This document shows positions 56,401-61,821 of a DNA stretch of 64,000 bases, piece by piece. Both the position numbers and the translations under genes were made by a program. The notes under the pieces were generated by a model that was given only the letters and a program-made list of their open reading frames with translations, was not told the DNA's origin and searched no databases. The stretch's first letter is position 1. The number at the start of each line of letters is the position of its first letter. This DNA is from Corallococcus sp. AS-1-6 (lineage in GTDB: Bacteria > Myxococcota > Myxococcia > Myxococcales > Myxococcaceae), in contig NZ_JAIQDE010000001.1 in NCBI RefSeq assembly GCF_020037015.1, forward strand, positions 620,001 through 684,000. Direction: 5' to 3'.

Positions 56401-58506
56401 CCCGCTGCACAGCGTGGTGAAGATCTCCTCCACCGACAGGTCGAACGAGAGGCTGGCGAACTGGAGGACGCGGCTGCCCGGCCCGATGCCATAGGCCGTG
56501 GCCTCATGCGCGACCAGGTTGCAGACGCCACGGTGCTCGATGGCGGTCCCCTTGGGCATGCCCGTGCTGCCAGAGGTGTAGAGCACGTAGGCGAGGTTCC
56601 GAGCTCCCACGCCGGAGTCCGGAGCCAGCACGCTCTCCCACGCGAGCGCATCCCGCTCCACGTCCAGGCACAGCGCTCGGGAGCGCAGCGCCTCCGGGAA
56701 GCGCTCCAGAAGCGGGCCCTGCGTCACCAGCACGGAGGCGCCGCTGTCCTCCAGCATGAAGGCCAGCCGCTCCCGAGGCAGCAGCGGATCCACCGGCACC
56801 CACGCACCGCCCGCCTTGAGGATGCCGAGCAATCCCACGGCGACGTCCAGCGAGCGCTCCACGCTCAAGGCCACCCGGGCCTCCGGCCCCACGCCCCGGC
56901 GGCGCAGCGCCTGCGCGAGCTGGTTCGCGCGGGCATCCAACTGCGCGTACGTGAGCGTCTGTCCCTGGAACCTCACGGCCACGGTGTCGGGCGTCCGCCG
57001 CGCCTGCGCTTCGAAGAGCGTGTGCAGGCAGCAGTCCTCCGGGAAGGGCGCGGCGCTGCCAGCCCACTCGCGCTGGACCCGCATGGCCTCGGCCGCGTCC
57101 ATCAAGGGCAGCTCGGAGACGCGCCGGCCCGGGTCCGCGACCGCCCCTTCCAGCAGCGTGCGCAGGTGCGCGAGCAGCCGCTGGATGGAGCCGGGGTCGA
57201 AGAGGTCCGTGTTGTACTCCGCCGTGAGGCGCATGCCCTGCGGCACCTCCATGGCGATGAGCGACAGGTCCGTCTTGCTGGTGCGGTTGTCCACCGGCTG
57301 CGCGTCCAGGACGAGCCCCGGCAGTCGCAGCGGCGGCAGCGGCGCGTTCTGCAGCGTCAGCGCCACCTGGAAGAGGGGATTGACGCTCAACTGGCGCTCC
57401 GGCTTCAGCGCGTCCACCAGCTTCTCGAAGGGCACGTCCTGGTGCGCGTAGGCCTCCAGCGTGGACTCGCGCACGCGGCCGAGCAGCTCGCGGAAGGACG
57501 GCTGGCCGGACAGGTCCGTGCGCAGGGCCAGGTAGTTGGTGAACAGGCCGATGAGCCCTTCCAGCTCCGCGCGGCCACGGCCGGCCACGGACGTGCCCAC
57601 CACCACGTCCTGCTGGCCGCTGTAGCGCGACAGCAGCACCTGGAAGCCCGCGAGCAGCACGCCGAAGAGGGTGTTGCCCTCCGCGAGCGCGAGCGCCTTC
57701 AGCTCCTCCACGAGCGCCGCAGGCAGCACCGCGTTGATGCGCGCACCGCGTCCGGAGAGGACCGCGGCGCGGGGCCTGTCGGTGGGCAGCTCCAGCACCG
57801 CGTCCGGATCCAACCGCTGGCGCCAGAAGCCCAGGTGCGACTCCAGCACCTCGCCCTTCAGGAACTCGCGTTGCCAGGCCGCGTAGTCGGCGTACTGCAT
57901 GGGCAGCGCGGCCAGCGGTGACGGCTTGCCCTCCGCGAGCGCCGGATACAGCGCGCTCAGCTCGCGCACCAGCACCCCCATGGACCAGCCGTCCGTGATG
58001 ATGTGGTGCAGCTTGAGCAGCAGCACGTGCTCCAGCGCATCCAGCCGGTACAGCACCGTGCGCAGCAGCGGCCCCTTCTCCAGGTCGAACGGCTGGCGCG
58101 CCTCGTCGGTGATCAGCCGCGAGGCCTCCGCCTCACGCTCCGGCGCGGGCAGCGATTGGAGGTCCACCAGCGGCAGCGCCAGGTCCAACACGGGCGCGAT
58201 GTGTTGCAGCGGCCGGCCGTCCTGTTCGACGAAGGTGGTGCGCAGCGGCGCGTGACGCCGCACCAGCGCCTGGAGGCTGGCGTGCAGCACGGCCACGTCC
58301 AGCACCCCGGAGAAGCGCACGCGGACCGGGATGTTGAAGGCGGCGCTGCCCGGGCTCAGCCGGTCCTGGAACCACATGCGCTCCTGGCTGAAGGACACCG
58401 GCGCCTGCGTGGGGCGGACCTTGCCGCGCAGCAGCTCCGCCAGCCGCGCGCGCTTCTGCTCCGGCGTCAGCCCCGCGCCGTTACCTTCTGTTTCAAATGT
58501 CCTCAT
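44431..58506 (-). CDS. Giant non-ribosomal peptide synthetase with rearranged modules and terminal thioesterase
   Basis: 4691 aa from the ATG at 58506; the open frame runs to 58668, but upstream residues lack NRPS character. Domain order with landmark residues: C1 (HHIITDG at 167), A1 (TSGSTG near 643), T1 (Ser 1029), then directly A2 (near 1349) without a C domain, T2 (Ser 1739), C3 (HHVISDA at 1929, Ala for Gly), A-domain stub (about 2225-2305), C4 (HHIVSDG at 2448), A4 (near 2929), T4 (Ser 3321), C5 (HHIVSDG at 3514), A5 (near 3988), T5 (Ser 4379), TE (GWSFGG, Ser 4509). Specificity residues read by eye (235,236,239,278,299,301,322,330,331): A1 DLESIGTVM; A2 DAFWLGLVF; A4 DALFLGATF; A5 DAFWLGFVF. 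A2, A4 and A5 suggest aliphatic or aromatic residues; none is a safe match. Four loading modules allow up to a tetrapeptide. No MbtH, PPTase or transporter lies nearby. Confidence 0.93.
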   Translation of the reverse strand: MRTFETEGNGAGLTPEQKRARLAELLRGKVRPTQAPVSFSQERMWFQDRLSPGSAAFNIPVRVRFSGVLDVAVLHASLQALVRRHAPLRTTFVEQDGRPLQHIAPVLDLALPLVDLQSLPAPEREAEASRLITDEARQPFDLEKGPLLRTVLYRLDALEHVLLLKLHHIITDGWSMGVLVRELSALYPALAEGKPSPLAALPMQYADYAAWQREFLKGEVLESHLGFWRQRLDPDAVLELPTDRPRAAVLSGRGARINAVLPAALVEELKALALAEGNTLFGVLLAGFQVLLSRYSGQQDVVVGTSVAGRGRAELEGLIGLFTNYLALRTDLSGQPSFRELLGRVRESTLEAYAHQDVPFEKLVDALKPERQLSVNPLFQVALTLQNAPLPPLRLPGLVLDAQPVDNRTSKTDLSLIAMEVPQGMRLTAEYNTDLFDPGSIQRLLAHLRTLLEGAVADPGRRVSELPLMDAAEAMRVQREWAGSAAPFPEDCCLHTLFEAQARRTPDTVAVRFQGQTLTYAQLDARANQLAQALRRRGVGPEARVALSVERSLDVAVGLLGILKAGGAWVPVDPLLPRERLAFMLEDSGASVLVTQGPLLERFPEALRSRALCLDVERDALAWESVLAPDSGVGARNLAYVLYTSGSTGMPKGTAIEHRGVCNLVAHEATAYGIGPGSRVLQFASLSFDLSVEEIFTTLCSGATLVLAPLEDLMPGEPLRKLLRDEALTVISLTPATLAATAPEGLPALRTVISGGEALPPEVVARWAPGRVFLNTYGPTEATVMATLTECTADGRVPSIGRPLANVRAYVLDARGGLVPVGVKGELHLGGVGVARGYSGRPALTAERFVPDAFSGEAGARLYRTGDVVRWREDGTLEFVGRADAQVKVRGFRIELGEVESSLAKLPPVRDAVVVAREDGPGGKRLVGYVVLRDGVDANGSGLRAALKDALPEYMVPSAVVVLPALPLTTNGKVDRKALPAPDLAGSDPREYVAPRTPTEQRLAGLWQELLGVTRVGAKDHFFDLGGHSLLATQALSRIRQAFSVELPLRRLFETPTLDAVARLIDEALAGKAQPLPAPRKAREARSRPVPMVPLEDVAREWEARAAAQPRATLTTELRQPVVAESNAAEAKDSQARADARPRAPLTTELRQPVVTESNAAEAEDSQARADARPRAPLTTELRQRVLVEWNATAVEYPRDSTLPEVFEQVVARFPEKVAVEFGDTRLTYRQLDERANRLAWHLRSLGVDTDSRVAVALERSLELVVSLVAILKAGAAYVPLDPAYPRARLAAMVEDARPHVLLTSRALLPNLPHEALLPVVLEEVSLDSQPSHALPRSALPQSLAYIDFTSGSTGRPKGVGTPHAAVLRTLFGVDYTPLGPDETLLMMAPLAFDASTFEVWGALLHGAKLAVFPAHPPTDPHELERVLVHHGVTTLWITIGFFTQLVDSHLPALRSLRRVLTGGDVISASHVRRVLEQLGVPVSALYGPTETTVFATSHRFTQASQVGASVPLGRPHSNMRVYVLDASGQPVPPGIQGELFIGGDGLARGYVGQPALTAERFLPDPFSSTPGARLYRTGDLGRWREDGVLEFMGRADSQVKVRGFRIELPEIEAALRAHPEVREAVVMAREDVPGDKRLVAYVVAPESLDVAELRAFLKQRLPDYMLPSAMGRLDALPLNSNGKVDRKALPAPSTFQTRARTRPPRTDTERLLATLWEEVLQTGTVGAEDNFFDLGGNSLSATQILSRIRRAFQAELSIANFFAAPTVEAIAQRLESQGPVRPALAAPALKPVPRDGGLPLSFAQQRLWFLAKLEPDSTAYNLPFVMRLEGPLDVPALARGLRDLSQRHESLRTTFREEASGPVQVISASPTLPAGWMDLSTLPDAEHALGAILDDEARQVFDLEAGPLWRVLLVRMSEQHHLLLLTMHHVISDAWSMGVLLQELTTLYAAHAEGRAPRLKPLPVQYADYSVWQRGWLRDDALEAQLGWWRQQLHGAPKALELPTDRPRPAAQTFRGAVVPFQFPRELSDAMQALCRGEGVTPSMVVLAAFQVLLSRYSGQEDISVGSPIAGRHHAELEGLIGFFVNTLVLRTKLDGDPSFRELLARVRDVALGAYAHQDVPFEKLVEALRPERDPRRTPLFQVMLAYQNAPMPETLGTGLKLQPLEPRGGTAKFDLTLALNDTADGLKGLLEYNTDLFDASTASRMVGHLRALLAGALNAPERRLSALPMLTLEERGLLLHSWSEPGAATAEDASLHGLLEAQARRNPGTAAFEHEGHTLSWAEAHRRAREVLRALRGRGVVALPPPPPLVPVSRTGPLPLSFAQQRLWLVDQLEPGSATYNLFLALRVEGALDVPALEKAFASLIARHEALRTVFVSQEGQPVQVILPTVPFALETVELGAVPEEAVARRLREEALRPFDLERGPLLRTALLRLDATTHVLWLNMHHIVSDGWSMGVLVRELTALYGAHVAGQPVPLPPLPVQYADFATWQREWLKDEVLEHHLAYWRRQLAGVPPLLELPTDRPRPRILSPVGAQVPVQLPEALSQALQALCQREGATLFMGLMAAWQALLSRYAGQEDIPVGSPIAGRTREETEGLIGFFVNTLVLRARVDPKASFRELLGQVRATTLAAYEHQDAPFEKLVEELHPQRSLSHSPLFQAVLALRDAPPQPQSLPAGRDGSTLRLLPMEQSEQTTPFDLTLSLVRTPQGLRGALSYRADLFNPSTALRMMDHLRTLLEAAVANPGQSVARLPLLSRDERQRLLVDWNDTAVASPTDVPVHVHFTEQARRTPDAVALVQGEDSLTYARLESRANQLAHHLRALGVVPGARVGLALDRSFELVTALLAILKLGAAYVPVDRNAPVERTAALLADAEVSVTLTHQAFAPLLPASGARVWLDAGWDAIATRPTHAPEVRVDGEALAYIMFTSGSTGRPKGVCVPHRGITRLVLGSTFMRFGPEQVWLQFAPIAFDASTLEIWGALLHGAKVVLTPPQALSLEELAAQLVRHRVTALFMTTALFEQMVLHQGEALAGVSQVLAGGEVMPWPRMRDHLARLPEGATVIHAYGPTENTTFSTTLPLERNSRVEGPVSIGRPIPNATTYVLDAHLQPVPVGVAGEVFVGGKGLAWGYLNRPELTAERFVPHPFASTPGERLYRTGDKARWLEDGTLDFLGRFDFQVKVRGFRIELGEVEAALRQVETVKEAVVVAKGEGTEKRLVAYVAPKAGATLEPDALKAHLRQRLTEAMVPTVWVVLEALPLNVNGKVDRKALPEPEARTSSAAYEAPRTELEAKLAAIWAQVLRLPRVGVKDDFFALGGHSLLATQVVSRVRAETGAELPLRALFEASTVEALASRIEAGSRGPGGAGRPPLVPVPRGGPLPLSFAQQRLWFLDRLEPGSVHYNVPAALRLDGPLDAGALARGLQELVHRHEALRTTFHAREDGEPFQQPHPHAELPLAQVDLSHLPEAEQEEEARRRALEEARIPFDLTRAPLMRATLLRLSARRHVLLVTLHHIVSDGWSNRVLVAELTALHAAFSNGQPSPLPPLTLQYADYATWQRRWLQGEVLEQQLGWWKQQLDGVPHALELPTDKPRPAVQTYRGAQVPVSLSRTSARGLKALCQQEVVTPFMALLALWQVLLAVYSGQEDFVVGSPIAGRGPEELEGLIGFFVNTLALRARVDRRGSFRQLLRRVKEGALGAYAHQDLPFERLVEALRPARDPSRAPLFQVLFSTREGAPPAPEGEALTPRPLGVEETAAKVDLELSLVESPEGISGGLLYNTALFEPRTAARMAEHFRTLAEALVARPEALLDSVSLLTDAERQRVLVEWNATAAEYPRDSTLPEVFEQVVARFPEKVAVEFGDTRLTYRQLDERANRLAWHLRSLGVDTDSRVAVALERSLELVVSLVAILKAGAAYVPLDPAYPRARLAAMVEDARPHVLLTSRALLPNLPHEALLPVVLEEVSLDALPSHALPRSALPQSLAYIDFTSGSTGRPKGVGTPHAAVLRTLFGVDYTPLGPDETLLMMAPLAFDASTFEVWGALLHGAKLAVFPAHPPTDPHELERVLVHHGVTTLWITIGFFTQLVDTHLPAMRSVRRVLTGGDVISASHVRRVLEQLGVPVSAFYGPTETTVFATSHRFTHASQVGASVPLGRPHSNMRVYVLDASGQPVPPGIQGELFIGGDGLARGYVGQPALTAERFRPDPFSSTPGARLYRTGDLGRWREDGVLEFLGRADSQVKVRGFRIELPEIEAALRAHPSVRSAVVVVREDVPGDKRLVAYVASEAVDVAELRAFLKQRLPDYMLPSAMGRLDALPLNSNGKVDRKALPVPDAAGSSASGSHVAPRTPLEEQLAGCFAEVLRVPRVSITDNFFELGGHSLLALKLIASIRVHTGHALPMAALFQHGTVEALARRLQEEAPPRPTNLVRLEAGAEGKRPLFLIHGGGGGVLGYAELVRQLGHDRPVYGVAASGLEGGALPPASIEALARDYLAQVRAVQPRGPYLLGGWSFGGLVALEMARQLQAVGEAVELLTLIDSAVPTPQPRPEADPLGLLALFGRTLGLRWQDLALDLERLRRMEARERLAYVLEQVRASPANNLGLDLEGAERLFALHARFYEALRTYVPVGGYPGPTVLFRATVGPPASEETDWSAWLTGPVTSYDVQAEHYSMLSAPHATTVAEPLLQHLRTLP
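45520..47043 (-). repeat. Copy of ~1.5-kb near-identical A-domain segment (A5 copy)
   Basis: This stretch, encoding A5, is almost identical in DNA to 53434-54961, encoding A2, offset by 7914-7917 nt. One codon of difference (VASEAVDV against VVAPESLDV) shifts the offset by 3. By eye most windows of 50-100 nt match exactly. At the specificity position equivalent to GrsA 322 this copy has TTC (Phe) at 46132-46134. Confidence 0.85.
51575..51830 (-). other. Truncated adenylation-domain stub between C3 and C4 of the NRPS
   Basis: In frame inside the NRPS. After C3 the normal A-domain start is present (LHGLLEAQARRNPGTAAFEH, then GHTLSWAEAHRRAREVLRAL), but after about 60 residues it jumps to VALPPPPPLVPVSR and the start of C4. 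The rest of an A domain and a T domain are missing, so this looks like the scar of an in-frame deletion. Confidence 0.85.
53434..54961 (-). repeat. Copy of ~1.5-kb near-identical A-domain segment (A2 copy)
   Basis: The partner of 45520-47043 in the same gene and orientation. The specificity position has CTC (Leu) at 54049-54051, a single-base change from the A5 copy. Such close identity between two A domains 8 kb apart points to recent duplication or ongoing gene conversion. Confidence 0.85.
54961..55200 (-). repeat. 96-bp tandem repeats in the T1-A2 linker
   Basis: The motif CAGxTCGGTCGTCAG recurs at 54961, 55057 and 55153, exactly 96 bp (32 codons) apart. The encoded unit is LTTELRQPVVxESNAAEAxDSQARADARPRAP. 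The copy next to A2 runs into the standard A-domain entrance (LTTELRQRVLVEWNATA), so the repeats look like degenerate copies of that entrance. Confidence 0.9.
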
Positions 58507-58631
58507 GTTTCGAGAATAACCGGTCAGAGGAGGGCACTGGGTGAAAGCGACCCTCGACGATATTCCCGATGATTTCGACGCAGCGCGCACGGCAGGACGC
58601 GTCGTGCGCGAGGGGAAGACGAGGCCCGAAG

Positions 58632-58648
58632 CGGGGCATTTTGCCCCG
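58632..58648. promoter_or_regulatory. Small palindrome between NRPS and ompA-family gene
   Basis: CGGGGCA and TGCCCCG form a perfect 7-bp inverted repeat with a 3-nt T loop, about 125 nt upstream of the NRPS ATG. It could be an operator or part of the NRPS leader; no consensus promoter is evident and no good RBS precedes the NRPS ATG. Confidence 0.3.
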
Positions 58649-58688
58649 TGCCTCCAGTCATCCCGCAAAAGAACAATCGCAGTGATTT

Positions 58689-58715
58689 GGGACGGCCCGT
58701 GTGCCGGGCCGTCCC
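58689..58715 (-). terminator. Terminator hairpin of the OmpA-family gene
   Basis: GGGACGGCCCG (58689-58699) pairs perfectly over 11 bp with CGGGCCGTCCC (58705-58715) around a 5-nt loop, 10 nt after the stop of the OmpA-family gene. On the minus strand it is followed by AAATCACT. It also separates that gene from the NRPS. Confidence 0.65.
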
Positions 58716-58725
58716 GTGGACCGCG

Positions 58726-60597
58726 TTACTTCTTGCCGGCTGGCGCGCCGGTTCCAGGCGCAGGAGGCGCGCCCGGTCCGGGCACCGGCTCGGTGCCGGG
58801 GGGCGGCGGCTGGCCGTGGGGGACGAGGGTCTCCTTCGGGCCGGATTCGATCTCCGACTTGACGAGCTTGAAGTCCACGCGCCGGTTCTTCGCGCGGCCG
58901 AGCGCCGTGTCGTTGGTGGCGATGGGCCGGTCGAACCCGAAGCCCTGCGACGTGAGGCGCTTGCGGTCGATGCCCTTCTTCGTCAGGTACTCGAGCACCG
59001 ACTTCGCGCGCCGGTTGGACAGGTCCATGTTGAGCGCGCGCGAACCCTTGTTGTCCGTGTGCCCTTCAATCTGCACGGGGCCCAGCGTCGGGTTCTTGGT
59101 GAGCACCGTCGCCACCTCGTCCAGCAGCGGGTACGACTGCTTCTGGATGACCGCGGAGCCCGTCTCGAACAGGATGTTGCCCTTGATGCGGATGCGGTCC
59201 GACTCCACCACCACGTAGGGCGGCGCGTCGTACGGGCAGCCGTTGTTCTCCGGCGGGCCGGCCACGTCGGGGCAGTCGTCCTCGCCGTCCGGGATCTCGT
59301 CGAAGTCCGTGTCCGGGCAGCCGTCGAAGTCCTTCAGGCCGGGCACCGTGGGGCACTTGTCCAGCGGGTCGATGACGCCGTCGCCGTCGGTGTCCTTCTC
59401 ATCCACCGGGCAGCCCTTGTTCTCCTTCGGGCCGGGCTTGCCGGGGCACATGTCGTCGCCGTCCGCCACGCCGTCGCCGTCGTTGTCCGGATCCGGGCAG
59501 CCGTCGAAGTCCTCGAAGTCGTCCTTGTCCTCGGGCTGCGTGGGGCAGCGGTCGCGCACGTCGGGCACGCCGTCGCCGTCGGAGTCCGGGCCCTCGTCCT
59601 TGAAGGTCTTGTCGTAGCGCACGGCCAGCATGACCCGCAGGGCCTCACGGCCGTAGCCGGTGGTGACGTTGAGGCCGCGGCCCACGTCCAGCTCCACGCC
59701 CCAGTCACCCCACACCTTCGCGCGGGCGCCCACCAGCAGCTCCCACGGCGACTTGAGCGAGTCCGCCTGGTCGAAGTTGAAGGGGCGCGCCAGCGGCGTG
59801 CGCAGGTGCATCTCCGCGGTGGCCTTCACCTCGCGCAGCCGGCGGATGTCCGGCAGGTCCACGATGCCGCCCGCGCCCAGCGTCAGCTCGTCGTCCACGC
59901 GCAGGTTGAGGTACTGCGCCGCGGGGCGCACCAGCACGCCCGCGTTGCCCAGCACGCGCACGGGCCCCAGCCGCTTCTCCACGGCCAGGCGCGGGGCGAA
60001 CACCACGCCGCGCTCACCCGTGAAGCTCTGCGCGCTGCCGGTGGGCAGCCGCACCTCCGCCACCAGCGCGAGCCCCAGCGGGAAGCGGTCCGGATTCAAG
60101 AGGCTCACGCGCGGCAGCACGCGGATGTCCCCCAGCGTGGTGCTGCTGACGCCCGCGGCGCCGGGGAAGCCCGGCGCGTTCAGCGCGTTCCCCAGCAGCG
60201 CGAAGTTGTCGCCCTGCAGCAGGGTGACGGGCAGGTCCACGCCCAGCTCCAACCGCTCCAGCAACTGGTAGGAGAACAGCAGGTGCGCGTCCAGCCGGTA
60301 CGGCAGCAGGTTCCCCAGCTTCTGGTTACCCAGCTTCAGCGCCAGGATGCGCCAGTTGAAGTCCAGGAGCAGCGCGCCCCGGTAGCTGCCCACCGGCTCC
60401 ACCGTGGCGCCTTCCAGGCCAATGCCGCTGGACTGCGCGGCCGTGGGCTTCACCGGGACGGCGTCGAAGCCTCGGGAGAAGGGGTCGGGCTGAGCATGGG
60501 CCGCTGCCGTGGTGAGCAGCAGGCCCAGGACCGCGAGTCGCAGGGCCGCGCCGCACGCGGACCGGCTCCACGTAGGTTCGGAGTCGGGGCATTGCAT
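58726..60597 (-). CDS. OmpA-family outer-membrane protein with TSP3 calcium-binding repeats
   Basis: 623 aa from the ATG at 60597. Signal peptide (LRLAVLGLLLTTAAAHAQ). About 300 residues of likely beta-barrel follow (LLDFNWRILALKLG, LELGVDLPVTLLQGDNF, RVLGNAGVLVRPA). Then come five to six thrombospondin type-3 repeats (DSDGDGVPDVRDRCP, DNDGDGVADGDDMCP, DTDGDGVIDPLDKCP). The OmpA peptidoglycan-binding domain is next (ILFETGSAVIQKQSYPLL, IEGHTDNKGS, LSNRRAKSVLEYL), and a Pro/Gly-rich tail ends the protein. It anchors the outer membrane to the wall; the long barrel plus TSP3 design is common in myxobacteria. Confidence 0.93.
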   Translation of the reverse strand: MQCPDSEPTWSRSACGAALRLAVLGLLLTTAAAHAQPDPFSRGFDAVPVKPTAAQSSGIGLEGATVEPVGSYRGALLLDFNWRILALKLGNQKLGNLLPYRLDAHLLFSYQLLERLELGVDLPVTLLQGDNFALLGNALNAPGFPGAAGVSSTTLGDIRVLPRVSLLNPDRFPLGLALVAEVRLPTGSAQSFTGERGVVFAPRLAVEKRLGPVRVLGNAGVLVRPAAQYLNLRVDDELTLGAGGIVDLPDIRRLREVKATAEMHLRTPLARPFNFDQADSLKSPWELLVGARAKVWGDWGVELDVGRGLNVTTGYGREALRVMLAVRYDKTFKDEGPDSDGDGVPDVRDRCPTQPEDKDDFEDFDGCPDPDNDGDGVADGDDMCPGKPGPKENKGCPVDEKDTDGDGVIDPLDKCPTVPGLKDFDGCPDTDFDEIPDGEDDCPDVAGPPENNGCPYDAPPYVVVESDRIRIKGNILFETGSAVIQKQSYPLLDEVATVLTKNPTLGPVQIEGHTDNKGSRALNMDLSNRRAKSVLEYLTKKGIDRKRLTSQGFGFDRPIATNDTALGRAKNRRVDFKLVKSEIESGPKETLVPHGQPPPPGTEPVPGPGAPPAPGTGAPAGKK

Positions 60598-60785
60598 CCT
60601 GAGGCTCTTAGCACCCACCTCCCCTCCCTGGAAGAAAACCAACCCCTCCGAATGTGAGCTACAGCCTCATGCCATTTCTACAAATCCCGAGCCCTTCGGA
60701 GCCGCCGCGTCTGTTGTTGCTTACGACACATTTCGCGCAAGCCCTCCGGGTTCCCGGTGCGGGTGGCGCGTGCGAGAAGGGAGCC

Positions 60786-61799
60786 ATGAGACGGTGGCTC
60801 TTGTGGGGATGTGTCCTGGTGGCGGGCTGTGGCGCCCGCGAGTCGAACGTGCGGCGCGACGCGCTGCCCGCCGCGCCCGCGACCCAGGTCATCTTCGAAG
60901 GCAGTTGTGACGCGTCCGGCGCGGTGGAGCTGGGCCACGGCCTGTTCGTGGTGGCGGACGACGAGGACAACATCCTGCGCGTCTACGATGCGCGCAAGGG
61001 AGGCAGCCCGCTGCGCACGGTGGACCTGTCCGCGTCGCTCGAGTTGCCGGTGAAGAAGAAGCCGCCGGAGACGGACATCGAAGCGGGCTCGCGGCTGGGC
61101 AACCTGGCCTTCTGGCTCACGTCGCACGGCCGCAACAGCGCCGGCAAGAAGCAGCCCGCGCGCCTGCGCTTCTTCGCCACCGGCGTGGAGGACCCGGAGC
61201 ACGTGCGACTCGTCGGGCAGCCGTACACGCGGCTGCTGGAGGACCTGCTCGCGGACGCCCGGCTCGCGCCGTACGGGCTCGCGCAGGCGGAGCCGCTGCC
61301 GCCCAAGGAGCCGGGAGGGCTCAACATCGAGGGCATGACGGCGATGCTGGACGCGCCCGGGATGCTGATTGGCTTCCGGAGCCCGCTGACGCAAGGCCAG
61401 GCGCTGGTGGTGCCGCTGTTGAACCCGGAGGCGGTGGTGCGCGACGGCGCGACCGCGCGCTTCGGTGAGCCCCGGCTGCTGGCGCTGGGAGGGCTGGGCA
61501 TCCGCTCGCTGTCGTCGTGGCGGGGGCGCTACCTCATCATGGCGGGGGCCACCGGCTCCGAGGCGAAGTCGCGCCTCTTCACCTGGAAGGGCGGCGACGA
61601 CGCACCGGTGCCGGTGACGTCCGTGGACCTGTCCGGCGTGAACCCGGAGGCGTTCTTCACGCCCGACACGTCGGAGGACATCCTGCTGCTCAGCGACGAC
61701 GGCTCCGTCCAGGTGGACGGCGTGGAGTGCAAGCGCCAGAAGGAGCCGGCGCTCAAGCGCTTCCGCGGCGTGTGGACGGCGTTGCCGCGAAGCCCCTGA
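60786..61799 (+). CDS. DUF3616-type lipoprotein
   Basis: 337 aa from the ATG at 60786, with AAGGGAG just upstream; the frame extends upstream without coding character. Lipoprotein signal MRRWLLWGCVLVAGC. The mature part has the beta-propeller-like DUF3616 pattern: FEGSCDASGAVELGHGLFVVADDEDNILRVYD, DIEAGSRLGNLAFWLTSHGRN, GGLNIEGMTAML and SWRGRYLIMAG. Biochemical role unknown. Divergent from the OmpA-family gene; converges on the M16 pair. Confidence 0.85.
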   Translation: MRRWLLWGCVLVAGCGARESNVRRDALPAAPATQVIFEGSCDASGAVELGHGLFVVADDEDNILRVYDARKGGSPLRTVDLSASLELPVKKKPPETDIEAGSRLGNLAFWLTSHGRNSAGKKQPARLRFFATGVEDPEHVRLVGQPYTRLLEDLLADARLAPYGLAQAEPLPPKEPGGLNIEGMTAMLDAPGMLIGFRSPLTQGQALVVPLLNPEAVVRDGATARFGEPRLLALGGLGIRSLSSWRGRYLIMAGATGSEAKSRLFTWKGGDDAPVPVTSVDLSGVNPEAFFTPDTSEDILLLSDDGSVQVDGVECKRQKEPALKRFRGVWTALPRSP

Positions 61800-61821
61800 G
61801 CGCCGGAGGCGGGCGCGGACG

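Noticed and set aside
54565-57921. 1118-codon plus-strand frame opposite the NRPS
   Set aside because: Same reason as the other NRPS antisense frame; it also contains repeats that simply mirror the coding repeats.
43921-58506. FBP-type gene as a resistance gene of an NRPS cluster
   Set aside because: Only convergent proximity supports it; there is no shared operon or known target, so it is kept as a low-level hypothesis only.
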